In this document: one piece after another, positions 16,021-25,207 of the stretch
Layout: every line of letters starts with the position of its first letter
Position numbering within the stretch: position 1 is the first letter of the stretch
Assembly (NCBI GenBank): GCA_017478515.1
Contig: JAFVDH010000054.1
Span: 1-51,180 of the forward strand
Source: a bacterium
GTDB lineage: Bacteria; Cyanobacteriota; Vampirovibrionia; Gastranaerophilales; Gastranaerophilaceae
DNA: 51,180 nucleotides
Direction of reading: 5' to 3'
The notes under the pieces: generated by a model
Seen by the model: the letters and a program-made list of their open reading frames with translations, nothing else
Told to the model about the DNA's origin: nothing
Databases searched by the model: none
Made by a program: the position numbers and the translations under genes

Positions 16021-18861
16021 ATGTCAAAAAATATAAAAGTGCTTATTGTATTATTGATTTGTGCAGTTATTTTATTTACGATACCTGTCTTTGCTTATTT
16101 ATTTGTAATTCCTTATGCCATTTCAAACAACAAAGTTATTGATTATGTTCAAAACACAGTTAAAAACGCTATCGGAGCGGAATTAGTTTTAGAAAAGCCG
16201 GTTTTAAAAACTTCTTTAAAACTCGAAATAGCATTTGAACTTGATAATCTTATTTTAAAAAAAGATAACGAAACAATACTAAGTATAAAAAATTTAGATA
16301 GTGAAATATCATTTAAAAATATTTTAAAAAAACAAATTATCCTAAAAACTCTTGGAGCAGATGATATTTTTGCCGACATAAACAAAATTCAATCGCTCAC
16401 GACAGGAGAACAAAAAGAACAAAAACCTTTCGAATATAAAATTCGATGGTTTAATTCCGAGTTATACCTAAAAAAGTGTAAGCTTTTGTACCGTCCGAAA
16501 GACAAAGTTTTAATTACACTGCTTGCAAAAGACCTTGAGATAACAAAAACAAAAAATCCGAAATATGTACATTTTACTATACGTACGGACATAGAATACG
16601 ATAATCAAAAATTCAGATTATTATTTAAAGATTTTGACACTATTTATTTTAAAAATCAAAAAATAAACATTGATAACTTTAAATTTATAGTTGATAAATC
16701 AATGGTAAAAATCAACGGCTACATAGACAGAGAAAACAATTACAACTTAGATATAAGCTCTGATAAATTTGATGTAACAAATGTCAAACATGCACTTGAT
16801 TCCGACTTGATAATTCCAAACGGAAAAGAAGTGCTTGCGTGTTTTAAAGATTTAAGCGGAGGATTTAAGTTTAACTTTAACCTTACAAATAGCGGAATAA
16901 ACGGAAAAGTAAACATCAACAAAATAAATGCCAAACTTATTCCGCTGGCAAATATTCCGTTTACGGTAACAAAGGGCTTAATAGAGATTGATAAGAAAAA
17001 TATATACATAAAAGATGTAGACGGCTATTACGGAACAAAACGAAAAAATGATATAGACGTAGACGGAGTTGTAAAAGATTATACAAAAACGGCAGACACA
17101 ACCCTTGCAGTCATAGGATACGCAAGCGACGAACTGGCAAAATATGTTTCAAAAGTCGCAGGCTGCAAATTTAATTTAACAGGGTTGTCAAAATTTGCAT
17201 TAAAGGTAACTTACGATATAAGCGGAAAAGTAACAGTTGCGGGCGGAGCAAAAGTACCAAAAGGCATTGATTTATTAATAGAAAATTCCAAAATAAGCTC
17301 AAATAAATTTGACAGAGCCCTTGGATTAAAGTTAATTATGCAGGGAGAAGAACTTGAAATAGAGCATATAAACTATTATATTTCAGAGTTCATCGCAGAA
17401 AAAGGAAAGCCAAATACAAAACCTTTAGTATCGGTAAGCAGTAAGGTAAATATTGTAACAGGATGGATAAAAGAACTTGCATTTAAAGTTCCTGACCCTC
17501 TTCCGAGTGAGTTTTTTAATGTTCTGATTAATCAAAGACTTTTCAGAAACGGAACATTCAGCGGTAACTTAAAATACGATAATTATGATACTAAAAATCC
17601 ATACATTGTAGCAAATATGGAAATGAAAGATGTAAGAGTTGTCGGACAAGGTTTAAGCATAAAAAACGGAAAAATGTATACCGATAAAAACAATATTCAC
17701 CTGGTTGCAGACGGAACTCTAAGACGCTCAAAGTACAAATTCGACGGAGATATTCAAAACAGAATACTATTTCCGATTATAGTAAAAAATGTTGATATAA
17801 CTTTCGACGAACTTGATATAGACAGAGTAATGCAAACATTTGCACCTCGTCCGAAATTAACGGAAGAACAACGCAAACAATTCCAACAGCGTATGGCAGA
17901 AATGAAAATTGCAAGAAGCGATGTTTCAACCAAATACTTTGAAGTGGAAGAAAAATCTAACCAAATTCAAAGTACAAAAGAAGAAGATAAACCAATAGAG
18001 TTCATGCCTGACATTATTGCAATAAAAAGCTGTAATTTCCACGTTAATAAAGGACAATATAAGCTTATAAACTTTGGAAATTTACACGCAATACTTACCC
18101 TAACAGAAAAAGGCATACTGGAAATAAAATCAAATAAATTCGATTTTGCAGAGGGAATATCAACTTTAAAAGTATACTGCGACATGGTAAAACAAAATTA
18201 TTCCGTAAGATTGGGAGCAAAAGATGTAGATGCCGACGCTATTGCATCTTCAACATTAAATTTACCAAAAGAAATCTCAGGAAAAGCGAGTGCACTGTTA
18301 GAATTTTACACAGATAAAAATATGAAATTAAACGGAAAAATTCAATTTGCAATAAATAACGGTTCAATAGCAAAATTGGGATTGGTGCAATATATTCTAA
18401 ATATGGCAGCAATATTTAGAAATCCTGTAGTAATGATAAGTCCGTCAACATTATTAGATATAGTTAATGTTCCCGACGGCTCATTCAAAAAGATTAACGG
18501 AACATTGGAAATAAGAGATAACAATGTTAAAAGAATGATGATAAAATCATCATCACCACAGCTAAGTGCATTTATTGTCGGCAGTATGAACTTAGAAACA
18601 ATGGATGCATCTTTGAGAATTTATACAAAATTCAGCAATAAAAGAAAAGGCCTTGTAGGAGCATTAAGAAGTCTTTCTCTAAGCACACTTGCACAAAAAG
18701 TTCCACTTGGAGCAAAAGAAAATGTAAGTTATTATGCGGCAGAACTTTCTATGCTGCCGGAACTTGAAACAGGCGAAAACGATGCTCAAGTCTTTTTAAC
18801 AAAATTTGACGGAGATATCCAAACGAATAATTTTATATCATCTTTGAAAAAGATAAAATAA
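16021..18861 (+). CDS. AsmA-family-like large periplasmic protein
   Basis: A 946-aa protein with one N-terminal TM helix (about residues 7-33) followed by a long beta-rich chain with AsmA/TamB-like repeats. The segment AISNNKVIDYVQNTVKNA followed by LVLEKPVLKTSLKLEIAFEL matches the AsmA N-terminal layout. The C-terminus (about 740-935, GKASALLEFYTDKNMKLNGK through MNLETMDASLRIYTKF) resembles the AsmA C-terminal region. Such proteins are thought to form grooved bridges that move phospholipid between the membranes. GATGAGG lies upstream of the ATG. A SIMPL gene follows 36 bp later, probably in the same operon. Confidence 0.75.
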   Translation: MSKNIKVLIVLLICAVILFTIPVFAYLFVIPYAISNNKVIDYVQNTVKNAIGAELVLEKPVLKTSLKLEIAFELDNLILKKDNETILSIKNLDSEISFKNILKKQIILKTLGADDIFADINKIQSLTTGEQKEQKPFEYKIRWFNSELYLKKCKLLYRPKDKVLITLLAKDLEITKTKNPKYVHFTIRTDIEYDNQKFRLLFKDFDTIYFKNQKINIDNFKFIVDKSMVKINGYIDRENNYNLDISSDKFDVTNVKHALDSDLIIPNGKEVLACFKDLSGGFKFNFNLTNSGINGKVNINKINAKLIPLANIPFTVTKGLIEIDKKNIYIKDVDGYYGTKRKNDIDVDGVVKDYTKTADTTLAVIGYASDELAKYVSKVAGCKFNLTGLSKFALKVTYDISGKVTVAGGAKVPKGIDLLIENSKISSNKFDRALGLKLIMQGEELEIEHINYYISEFIAEKGKPNTKPLVSVSSKVNIVTGWIKELAFKVPDPLPSEFFNVLINQRLFRNGTFSGNLKYDNYDTKNPYIVANMEMKDVRVVGQGLSIKNGKMYTDKNNIHLVADGTLRRSKYKFDGDIQNRILFPIIVKNVDITFDELDIDRVMQTFAPRPKLTEEQRKQFQQRMAEMKIARSDVSTKYFEVEEKSNQIQSTKEEDKPIEFMPDIIAIKSCNFHVNKGQYKLINFGNLHAILTLTEKGILEIKSNKFDFAEGISTLKVYCDMVKQNYSVRLGAKDVDADAIASSTLNLPKEISGKASALLEFYTDKNMKLNGKIQFAINNGSIAKLGLVQYILNMAAIFRNPVVMISPSTLLDIVNVPDGSFKKINGTLEIRDNNVKRMMIKSSSPQLSAFIVGSMNLETMDASLRIYTKFSNKRKGLVGALRSLSLSTLAQKVPLGAKENVSYYAAELSMLPELETGENDAQVFLTKFDGDIQTNNFISSLKKIK

Positions 18862-18897
18862 TTTTATGATAAAATAACGTTGTTAAAAGGAGATAAT

Positions 18898-19629
18898 ATG
18901 TACGAAAAATTTAAAGATTTTCAGATAGCAATTTTAGGTATAAGTATTGCAATAGGAATAATATTTGCAGCAATAGTTTCAACAGCAAACCTATCAAAAG
19001 ATAATATTTCCGTGACAGGCTCTGCCTACGAAATTGTCAAATCAGATTCCGCAAACTGGACTTTTACAATAAAATCAAAAGCCGCTACAAGAGCTCAAGC
19101 TTACAAAATAATAAAATCTCAAATTCCTACAGTAAAACAATATTTAACAACAAAGGGTTTTAAAGAAGAACAAATAGAAATAAAACCCGTAGAAAGTTAC
19201 GAAACTTATAAAACAAACCCATCTAACGGCTATGCAACAAACGTTATAGATTACTATAACTATACTCAACCAATAAAAGTATCGACCGATGACGTTGAAA
19301 AATTAAAAGATTTAACAATAAGTTATCAAGAATTGACAGATAAAGGAATAAATATTTCAAGCTACGAACAGCCGCAATATCATTATTCCGAACTTGCAGA
19401 TTTAAAGATAAAATTGCTTCAATCAGCAACAACAGATGCAAGAAACCGTGCAAAATCAATGTTAAAATCAAATCACAACAGATTAGGAAAAATTCGTTCG
19501 GCAAAAATGGGCGTATTTCAAATCACACCTGTTGACTCAAATGATGTAAGCGATTCAGGATATAACGACTTATCATCAATAGAAAAGAAAGTAACAGCCG
19601 TTGCCAACGTAACTTTTGCTATTAAATAA
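18898..19629 (+). CDS. SIMPL-domain (DUF541) protein
   Basis: A 243-aa protein with an N-terminal TM anchor (about residues 9-30) and a periplasmic SIMPL domain: ISVTGSAYEIVKSDSANWTF near the start, Lys-rich helices, and the closing AVANVTFAI strand. SIMPL proteins are periplasmic or outer membrane-associated and poorly understood; E. coli YggE is linked to oxidative stress. ATG 18898 follows AAAAGGAG at a good distance, better than the start 18 bases upstream. An AT-only inverted repeat at 19625-19647 overlaps its stop. Confidence 0.8.
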   Translation: MYEKFKDFQIAILGISIAIGIIFAAIVSTANLSKDNISVTGSAYEIVKSDSANWTFTIKSKAATRAQAYKIIKSQIPTVKQYLTTKGFKEEQIEIKPVESYETYKTNPSNGYATNVIDYYNYTQPIKVSTDDVEKLKDLTISYQELTDKGINISSYEQPQYHYSELADLKIKLLQSATTDARNRAKSMLKSNHNRLGKIRSAKMGVFQITPVDSNDVSDSGYNDLSSIEKKVTAVANVTFAIK

Positions 19630-19647
19630 TTAAATAATTTAATTATT
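19625..19647. repeat. AT-only inverted repeat between convergent genes
   Basis: AATAATTAAAT, one A, then ATTTAATTATT: an 11-bp perfect stem overlapping the SIMPL stop codon. A weak bidirectional terminator is possible; with only A-T pairs it could be chance in this AT-rich DNA. Confidence 0.3.
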
Positions 19648-19661
19648 ACATATTTGCCGGT

Positions 19662-21233
19662 TCATTGTTTTGGCGGTGCTGTTTTCTTTTTCATATCTTC
19701 TTTCATAAGTAAAAGAAGCGGTATTATTATAAAACTTGCAAGAGCAAAAATTCTAAAAGTATCAATAAAGGCCCAAAGCGTTGATTGCTCCATTAAAGAA
19801 AAAAACATCTGTTTTTGTGCCATATAATTTGCTGTTGACCAATCGCCAACATATTTAAAAAGATTTATAGCAGCACCATGTACTCTTTCTGAAAATATAG
19901 GATTTAAATCATTTAAATATCCAACCATCATATTTTGGTGCATTTGTGAAAATCGTGAAATACAAGTTGTTGCAATAGATGTACCAAAAGATGCTCCCAA
20001 ATTTTTCATCAAATTTTGCAGAGAACTACCCATTGTCAAATCTTCTTTTTTTAATGTTGAACAAGAAAGATTGATAACCGGAGTCATTGACATAACCATT
20101 CCTACCCCGTAAAAGAAATTTGGAATAAATACACTTGAAAGAGAAATTTGTAAATTTAATAATCCAAATAAAAATCCGCCCAAACCTATTAAAATTAAAC
20201 CTATAAAACACGCTATTTTTTCAGGAACTTTATTATTAAAAGCAAGTAAAATAGCTAATCCGCATAAACTTCCAAGTCCTCTTGGCAGCATTGAAACTCC
20301 GCCTAAAAATGCCGTATAACCCATTAAACTTTGCAGCATAGAAGGTAAAAGCATTGCTGATGCGATAAGAACAAATAATAAAACCATTTGAATTAATGTT
20401 CCAAATAAAAAATTTAAATCTTTTAATAATCGTAAATTAAGAAGCGGATCTTTTTTATTTTTAAATTGAGAATAGAAAAACAAAATTCCTGCGGTAGTTG
20501 AAATACCGGTTAACCAGCAAACCCATGCTGCACCAAACCAACCTGCGTCATTACCCTTATCTAAAACAATTTGTAATAATAAAATCCAAATTGCAAGCAT
20601 TCCAAAACCGAAAAAATCCATTTTTGCATTCTGTTGTTTTTGAGCATAAGGCGGGTCTGAAACGAGTTTTGAAATAGATAACACACACGCAACACCAAAC
20701 GGAACATTTATAAAAAATATCCAAGGCCAAGACCAGTTTTCAGTGAGCCAGCCGCCAATTACCGGCCCTAAAATAGGAGCAATAACAAAAGCAAATCCGT
20801 ATAGTGACATTGCTTTTCCCCATTCTTTTTGCGGAAATATTTCCATCATAATTGCCTGAACTAACGGTAATATTGCACCTCCGCCAACACCCTGTAAAAA
20901 TCTTGATAATATAACCATTCCCATAGAACGTGATAACCCGCACATTAGCGAAGCAATAGTAAATAATGCAATACTAAATATAAAATAATTTTTTCTGCCA
21001 AATACTCTGCAAAAATAACCTATTGTCGGTATTACCACAGAACTTGCCACAAGATAACTTGTAACAATCCATGTTGATTCATTTCTGCTTATTGAAATTG
21101 TTCCGGCAATATATGGCAGTGCAACATTTGCAATAGTTTCATTTAATGCAAATAAAAATGCAGCCGTTACAAGAGGAATTGTAATTAACCACGGACTTAC
21201 CTGCTTTTCTTGCTTTTGCTCTGCTTTTTTCAT
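19662..21233 (-). CDS. DHA2 (EmrB/QacA-type) multidrug efflux permease
   Basis: A 523-aa permease with 14 predicted TM segments. Hallmarks are FALNETIANVALPYIAG (motif D1), GYFCRVFGRKN (loop 2-3), LSRFLQGVGGGAILPL (motif B) and the motif-C-like APILGPVIGGWLTENWSWPW. It uses the proton gradient to expel drugs or lipophilic compounds. No EmrA-type adaptor is adjacent. The only purine-rich site (AGGAG) is 16 bases before the ATG, too far; GATAAT (21240-21245) is six bases upstream, so the transcript may be leaderless. Divergent from a MarR gene, the likely regulator. Confidence 0.9.
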   Translation of the reverse strand: MKKAEQKQEKQVSPWLITIPLVTAAFLFALNETIANVALPYIAGTISISRNESTWIVTSYLVASSVVIPTIGYFCRVFGRKNYFIFSIALFTIASLMCGLSRSMGMVILSRFLQGVGGGAILPLVQAIMMEIFPQKEWGKAMSLYGFAFVIAPILGPVIGGWLTENWSWPWIFFINVPFGVACVLSISKLVSDPPYAQKQQNAKMDFFGFGMLAIWILLLQIVLDKGNDAGWFGAAWVCWLTGISTTAGILFFYSQFKNKKDPLLNLRLLKDLNFLFGTLIQMVLLFVLIASAMLLPSMLQSLMGYTAFLGGVSMLPRGLGSLCGLAILLAFNNKVPEKIACFIGLILIGLGGFLFGLLNLQISLSSVFIPNFFYGVGMVMSMTPVINLSCSTLKKEDLTMGSSLQNLMKNLGASFGTSIATTCISRFSQMHQNMMVGYLNDLNPIFSERVHGAAINLFKYVGDWSTANYMAQKQMFFSLMEQSTLWAFIDTFRIFALASFIIIPLLLLMKEDMKKKTAPPKQ

Positions 21234-21239
21234 CTTTTA

Positions 21240-21245
21240 ATTATC
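21240..21245 (-). promoter_or_regulatory. -10 box of the DHA2 permease, leaderless type
   Basis: GATAAT on the minus strand, six bases from the ATG; the -35 is weak. An AGGAG lies inside the spacer and would not be transcribed. Confidence 0.4.
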
Positions 21246-21321
21246 TACTCTCCTAAAAAATAGGTTGAATTTTCCACCAAGTTGATTTAAATTTATCATA
21301 AATAAAAAACTCTTTCAAGCA

Positions 21322-21330
21322 TGATATAAT
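21322..21330 (+). promoter_or_regulatory. Extended -10 of the second marR gene, leaderless type
   Basis: TG-A-TATAAT (21322-21330), then AACTTT and ATG 21337. The stretch from -10 to ATG differs by one base from that of the marR gene at 4083. Confidence 0.7.
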
Positions 21331-21336
21331 AACTTT

Positions 21337-21801
21337 ATGAACAAGAATACAAGTATAGATTCATTATTTTTCGATTTAGACCAGGCATCCAGAATTTGCC
21401 GGTTATTTGGAGCACAAAATTTTAAAAAAAGCTGTAAGTATGATTTAGTTTTTGATGAATTTCTTATTCTTGATTATGTTTCTCAAAATCCTGATTGTTG
21501 TCAGATAGATTTAACAAATGCTCTTTTAAAAGGTAAATCTCATGTAAGTAAAATTCTAAATCAATTAGAAGAAAAAGAATACATAGAACGAATACAAGAC
21601 ACCAAAAATAACAGAATTATAAAAAAAATTGTTATAACAGATAAAGGATATACTATTTTTAAAAATACAGAAAAACAAATGAAAAAGATTTTGTCAGTTA
21701 TAGAACAAACCCTTGATAAATCAGAAGTAGAGAGATGTCGCAAATTTTTAAAAGAGATTAAAAATGCAATAAAAAGCACTAATTATATAAATTTAGACTA
21801 A
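21337..21801 (+). CDS. MarR-family regulator divergent from a DHA2 pump
   Basis: A 154-aa winged-helix regulator. HTH at about residues 55-80 (CQIDLTNALLKGKSHVSKILNQL) and wing with RIQDTKNNRIIKK, then dimerisation helices. It resembles the regulator at 43053-43511 in the wing and in being divergent from a DHA2 permease, so the two pairs may be old duplicates. The 103-bp intergenic region has no perfect palindrome, so its operator is not obvious. No SD; leaderless ATG. Confidence 0.88.
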   Translation: MNKNTSIDSLFFDLDQASRICRLFGAQNFKKSCKYDLVFDEFLILDYVSQNPDCCQIDLTNALLKGKSHVSKILNQLEEKEYIERIQDTKNNRIIKKIVITDKGYTIFKNTEKQMKKILSVIEQTLDKSEVERCRKFLKEIKNAIKSTNYINLD

Positions 21802-21911
21802 ATATATATTGTAACATTTCTGTAAACATGATTAAAAACATGGTAAATTCTTAAATTAAAACATATTTTATATAAATACGTAGTGTTAAATAAGTTTTAA
21901 GGAGTAGTGTT

Positions 21912-22289
21912 ATGTTTACAGGTATACAATATTATGGGACAAGCTATGGGGATCGTCCTTACAAAAGAGCTATGGGTGAGACTCCCGAAGACATGGCAAG
22001 AGCCGTAAAATATCAAGAAGCTCAAGAAGCAAAATCAAGAGGAGACTATTACAGACCTCGTGAAATGGGGGAAAAACCTGAAGATGTACCATCAAGAGAA
22101 CAACAAGCAAAATATGCCAGTCAGGCAGCAGCAGCATATGGTGCAAGTATGGTTACAAGACCTGACAAATCTTCAAGACCTCGTGAGATGGGTGAAAAAC
22201 CTGAAGATGTAGCAAAATCTCAAGAAAGTCAACCTAAAAAAGCTTCTGAAATGACAGAACAAGAACGTATTATCGATTTATATAGATAA
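21912..22289 (+). CDS. Hydrophilic protein with three MGE[TK]PED repeats
   Basis: A 125-aa charged protein of unknown function. Three copies of a short motif lie at residues 19-28 (RAMGETPEDM), 50-59 (REMGEKPEDV) and 91-100 (REMGEKPEDV), with links rich in Gln, Ala, Ser and Lys that suggest disorder. No signal peptide or membrane segment. AAGGAG stands seven bases before the ATG, and a terminator hairpin follows, so it is a real single-gene unit. The repeats could be linear docking motifs; I recognise no family. Confidence 0.7.
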   Translation: MFTGIQYYGTSYGDRPYKRAMGETPEDMARAVKYQEAQEAKSRGDYYRPREMGEKPEDVPSREQQAKYASQAAAAYGASMVTRPDKSSRPREMGEKPEDVAKSQESQPKKASEMTEQERIIDLYR

Positions 22290-22314
22290 AATACAATTTA
22301 CAATTAAAAAGAAT

Positions 22315-22352
22315 AAAAAGAAGATTTAATATAGTTATTGAATCTTCTTTTT
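22315..22352 (+). terminator. Terminator of the repeat-protein gene
   Basis: AAAAAGAAGATT (22315-22326) pairs with AATCTTCTTTTT (22341-22352), ending in a T run. The next reading frame starts on the very next base, so it also bears on how that gene is expressed. Confidence 0.7.
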
Positions 22353-23165
22353 ATGAGTTTAAATTATTTTATGAAAAAGATAGGACTAAATACTGCAAGA
22401 AACTGTTTAAGATATATTATAAGAGCATATAAAATATCAGAAATATTTATGCCATATTATATTTGTCCCACAGTAAAATCTACAGTTCGCAAAGAAAATA
22501 TAAATATAAAATTTTATCACATAGATAAAAACTTCATGCCTGTATGTGATTTTAACGAAAATGATTTTATTTTATATCCTAACTATTTTGGAATATGCTC
22601 AAAAAATGTAGAATTTCTTGAAAAAAAATATAAAAATTTAATCATTGACAATGCCCACTCTTTTTACTCAAGACCGCACGGATTAGCATCTTTTAATTCG
22701 CTAAGAAAGTTTTTACAACCTAATTACGGAATTAAAAACGGAGCATATCTTTATATAAACAAAATTCTAAACACTAATTTTGAAACAGCTGATAATTATA
22801 AATTAACGGAATATAATTTTGAAAATATCGTTAAAAACGAAAATCAACTTGACGAAGAAGATATAAAATTAATATCTGAAACCACAGAAACACTGTTAAA
22901 TAAAATTGATTTTAATAAAGAAAAGTTTTCACGGCTTTCAAATTTTTATAAATATCATGAAATTTATTCAAAACAAAACGAACTTCAAATCAACTTGAAA
23001 GAAGATGAAACGCCTTTTGTATACCCTTTGCTTACAAAAGACGACTCTACAGTGTATGAATTAGAAAAACAAGGACTTATGATATTCAGATATTGGAACG
23101 GAATTCCGAAACATTTTGCCGAATACGAATTCTGTAAACATTTAATACCTATACCTTTATATTAA
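22353..23165 (+). CDS. Compact DegT/DnrJ/EryC1-like PLP protein (tentative)
   Basis: A 270-aa protein resembling a shortened sugar aminotransferase of the DegT fold: a helix like that before the cofactor site (GLNTARNCLRYIIRAYK), MPYYICPTVKSTVRKE, then IIDNAHSFYS with Asp99 and His102 where the family binds the pyridine ring, and SLRKFL with Lys119 in the place of the Schiff-base Lys. The usual length is about 370 aa, so the C-terminal domain is reduced. No SD is seen; starts at 22338 (TTG), 22353 or 22371 are possible, and the first lies inside the terminator hairpin. Substrate unknown, perhaps an envelope sugar. Confidence 0.45.
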   Translation: MSLNYFMKKIGLNTARNCLRYIIRAYKISEIFMPYYICPTVKSTVRKENINIKFYHIDKNFMPVCDFNENDFILYPNYFGICSKNVEFLEKKYKNLIIDNAHSFYSRPHGLASFNSLRKFLQPNYGIKNGAYLYINKILNTNFETADNYKLTEYNFENIVKNENQLDEEDIKLISETTETLLNKIDFNKEKFSRLSNFYKYHEIYSKQNELQINLKEDETPFVYPLLTKDDSTVYELEKQGLMIFRYWNGIPKHFAEYEFCKHLIPIPLY

Positions 23166-23175
23166 GTAATATCGA

Positions 23176-23208
23176 AACGCCATGCCGATTTTATTTAGGC
23201 ATGGCGTT
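23176..23208. terminator. Terminator between the DegT-like gene and the EamA gene
   Basis: AACGCCATGCC (23176-23186) pairs perfectly with GGCATGGCGTT (23198-23208). T-rich on the plus side (TTATAATT). It lies between converging genes. Confidence 0.75.
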
Positions 23209-23241
23209 ATAATTAAATTCAAACAAATTTACTGCACTGCT

Positions 23242-24246
23242 TTAATACTGTTTAGTCATTGGTTTCTCAAAAACCTGAGTTTCCGCAGTATCTGTAAATT
23301 CAAGATTATCAATCAGATACTTAATTCTTTCTTTTTTCTCAACATATTTACTAAAAGATTGGCAAAGATAAACTCCAAAAAATATTACAAAACAAGAAAT
23401 CATTTGTAAAATATTCGAGGTTTCTCCAAGGATAAACCAACCAAAAAATAATGCCGAAATAGGAAGTAAAAATAAGAAAGGTGAAACTTTACTTGCAGAA
23501 AGTATTTTCATTGATGAATTATACAAAGCATATGCCACCACGGTTAATATACCAAGATATCCAACGATAAACATACTTGATGAAGAAGTTATAAGATGAA
23601 TAGGTTCACCGTTAATAAAACACATTGAAACAAAAAATAATGCACCGCCTAAAACAGCAATTCCCGCAAGATAAAACGGCGGATATTTGTCCATTAAATA
23701 TTTTGTCGTTACAACGCTGATACACGTCAAAATTTCAGCACCAAGTTGAAGAATATTTCCAAGTAAAGGACGAGGAGCAAGTTCATTAACGTCAGATGTT
23801 AAACTTAAAAGTATAGAGCCTAATATGGCAACTGCAAGTCCGATATATGCCAGCCTTGGAAACCTTTCTTTCAAAATCATTCTTGCAAATAGAATTATTA
23901 GTACGGGTTCAAGAGAACTGACCACACCTGCCTGCCCTGAAGACGTAAACTTAAGTGCGTTAGTTTCAAACAAAAAATATAAACATGGTTCGCATAAAAC
24001 CATTAGTAATAAATATTTTAAATCACTTTTATCTATCCTTACGTTTTTGTAGATAGTTAAAAAGAACGGAATGAATAAAATTGCTGAAAGACTCATTCTT
24101 AAAGCCATAAGAGACAGAGTCGAATATTCATTAAGACAAATTTTTGTTGCTGTTAGCGAAGTTCCGTAAAGAATTACGGCGATTGAAATTGATATGTAAG
24201 CGAGTACAACGCTCGACATTTTGTGTTTTACCGGTAAATCTTTCAT
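23242..24246 (-). CDS. EamA/DMT-superfamily permease
   Basis: A 334-aa inner membrane protein with ten TM segments in two EamA repeats (first from SVVLAYISISIAVILYGTSL, second from about residue 175). It is related to metabolite exporters of the RhaT/YdcZ type; the substrate is unknown. ATG 24246 follows AAGGAGG by nine bases. A nearer ATG gives a two-codon ORF (ATG-AAA-TGA) overlapping the real start, possibly tuning translation. An in-frame start farther upstream lacks an SD. A charged C-terminal tail (about 40 residues) is cytoplasmic. Confidence 0.85.
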   Translation of the reverse strand: MKDLPVKHKMSSVVLAYISISIAVILYGTSLTATKICLNEYSTLSLMALRMSLSAILFIPFFLTIYKNVRIDKSDLKYLLLMVLCEPCLYFLFETNALKFTSSGQAGVVSSLEPVLIILFARMILKERFPRLAYIGLAVAILGSILLSLTSDVNELAPRPLLGNILQLGAEILTCISVVTTKYLMDKYPPFYLAGIAVLGGALFFVSMCFINGEPIHLITSSSSMFIVGYLGILTVVAYALYNSSMKILSASKVSPFLFLLPISALFFGWFILGETSNILQMISCFVIFFGVYLCQSFSKYVEKKERIKYLIDNLEFTDTAETQVFEKPMTKQY

Positions 24247-24676
24247 TTCATAAAGCCTCCTTATAAATTTTGTAGTATCACAATACTGTTTTTGCGCGGA
24301 AAATGCCAATAAAATAACAGACAAATCAAGCTCACAGCATAAAAAATAATAACATACTTTTTAAAATAATTGCAATAAGATTTATAGAAAAAATATAAAT
24401 TTTATTGGACATTATTACCATTCTCAATTTTAAATATTCTTCAAAATACGGATATAACGACATAATAGGTATTTAAAAACTTGCAAAACCTGCTAAAAAA
24501 GTAACAAAAATATATTAAATCTCTTAACATTGCAACTCAGAAACGTAAGCGGACACAAGTTTTGTCAGAAAACAGAGTTTATATAGAAGAAAACATCAAC
24601 CAAATTATTGAAAATATCAAATTTTTGAGTGGAATTTCAGTAAAATCTCAGTTTTACTTAATTTTTCAAACTCTAT
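24247..24676. other. 430-bp intergenic stretch without a convincing gene
   Basis: AT-rich DNA between two minus-strand genes. It holds the leader and promoter region of the EamA gene (with AGTAT-TGTG-ATACT, a short palindrome, near 24272-24285). Near 24640-24660 there is a weak hairpin (AGTAAAA / TTTTACT) that could end the metzincin transcript. A 65-codon frame at 24562-24759 has no SD and overlaps the metzincin coding sequence, so it is not called. Confidence 0.5.
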
Positions 24677-25207
24677 CTATTTCAAATAAATCGTTTTCAG
24701 AACAAACAAATCATTTTCACTTGGAGAAGAAATATTTTTCTGATGAGGAACAAACATAATATCCTCCACATCAACCCCATGTCCCAAACCCAAAGCATGC
24801 CCCAACTCATGCATCATTGTTGCAAAAATACTTTCATTTGTTGTATTTTTAGGAGAATAAGAATTAGGTAAACCTATATCAATAGAAACCTTTTTAATAA
24901 TTCCGCCGATTATAGACGGATACTTGCACATACCCTCAAAAACACGTCCGACCTTTGTCCAATGAATTACAATATCCGACTCAGAAGCATTCTGTACAGG
25001 GTTAAATTGAATATTTATATTGCATTCCCGTAGAATTTTATTCCAATTCAAAACAGCCCTCTGAATTTCGGACATATAAAAATTTCTGTCGGAAATACCC
25101 GCAACAATAGGCATTACGTATATATTAACGGTTTGTTTATCCCATTTTATTAAAATACCGTTTACTTTTGAATTCTCTATATATTTATTTATCAATTCAG
25201 AAACCAT
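24677..25207 (-). CDS. Metzincin-type zinc metalloprotease, matrixin-like
   Basis: A 176-aa protein with the full metzincin zinc site HELGHALGLGH (His133, Glu134, His137, His143) and a Met-turn (DIMFVP, Met151). The upstream part (IQRAVLNWNKILRECNINIQF and the ESDIVIHW strand) matches the short catalytic domain of matrixins. No signal peptide or propeptide is visible, so it is either cytoplasmic or exported by another route. Its ATG overlaps the end of the TPR-glycosyltransferase gene by 11 bases, which ties the two functionally. Confidence 0.85.
   Translation of the reverse strand: MVSELINKYIENSKVNGILIKWDKQTVNIYVMPIVAGISDRNFYMSEIQRAVLNWNKILRECNINIQFNPVQNASESDIVIHWTKVGRVFEGMCKYPSIIGGIIKKVSIDIGLPNSYSPKNTTNESIFATMMHELGHALGLGHGVDVEDIMFVPHQKNISSPSENDLFVLKTIYLK

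Noticed and set aside
21234..21336. Possible MarR operator TGATTTAAATTTATCA
   Set aside because: The symmetry is imperfect (four mismatches in 16), so it is not better than chance in AT-rich DNA.
24562..24759. Plus-strand frame of 65 codons in the long intergenic stretch
   Set aside because: It has no SD, overlaps the end of the well-supported metzincin gene on the other strand, and has no recognisable features.
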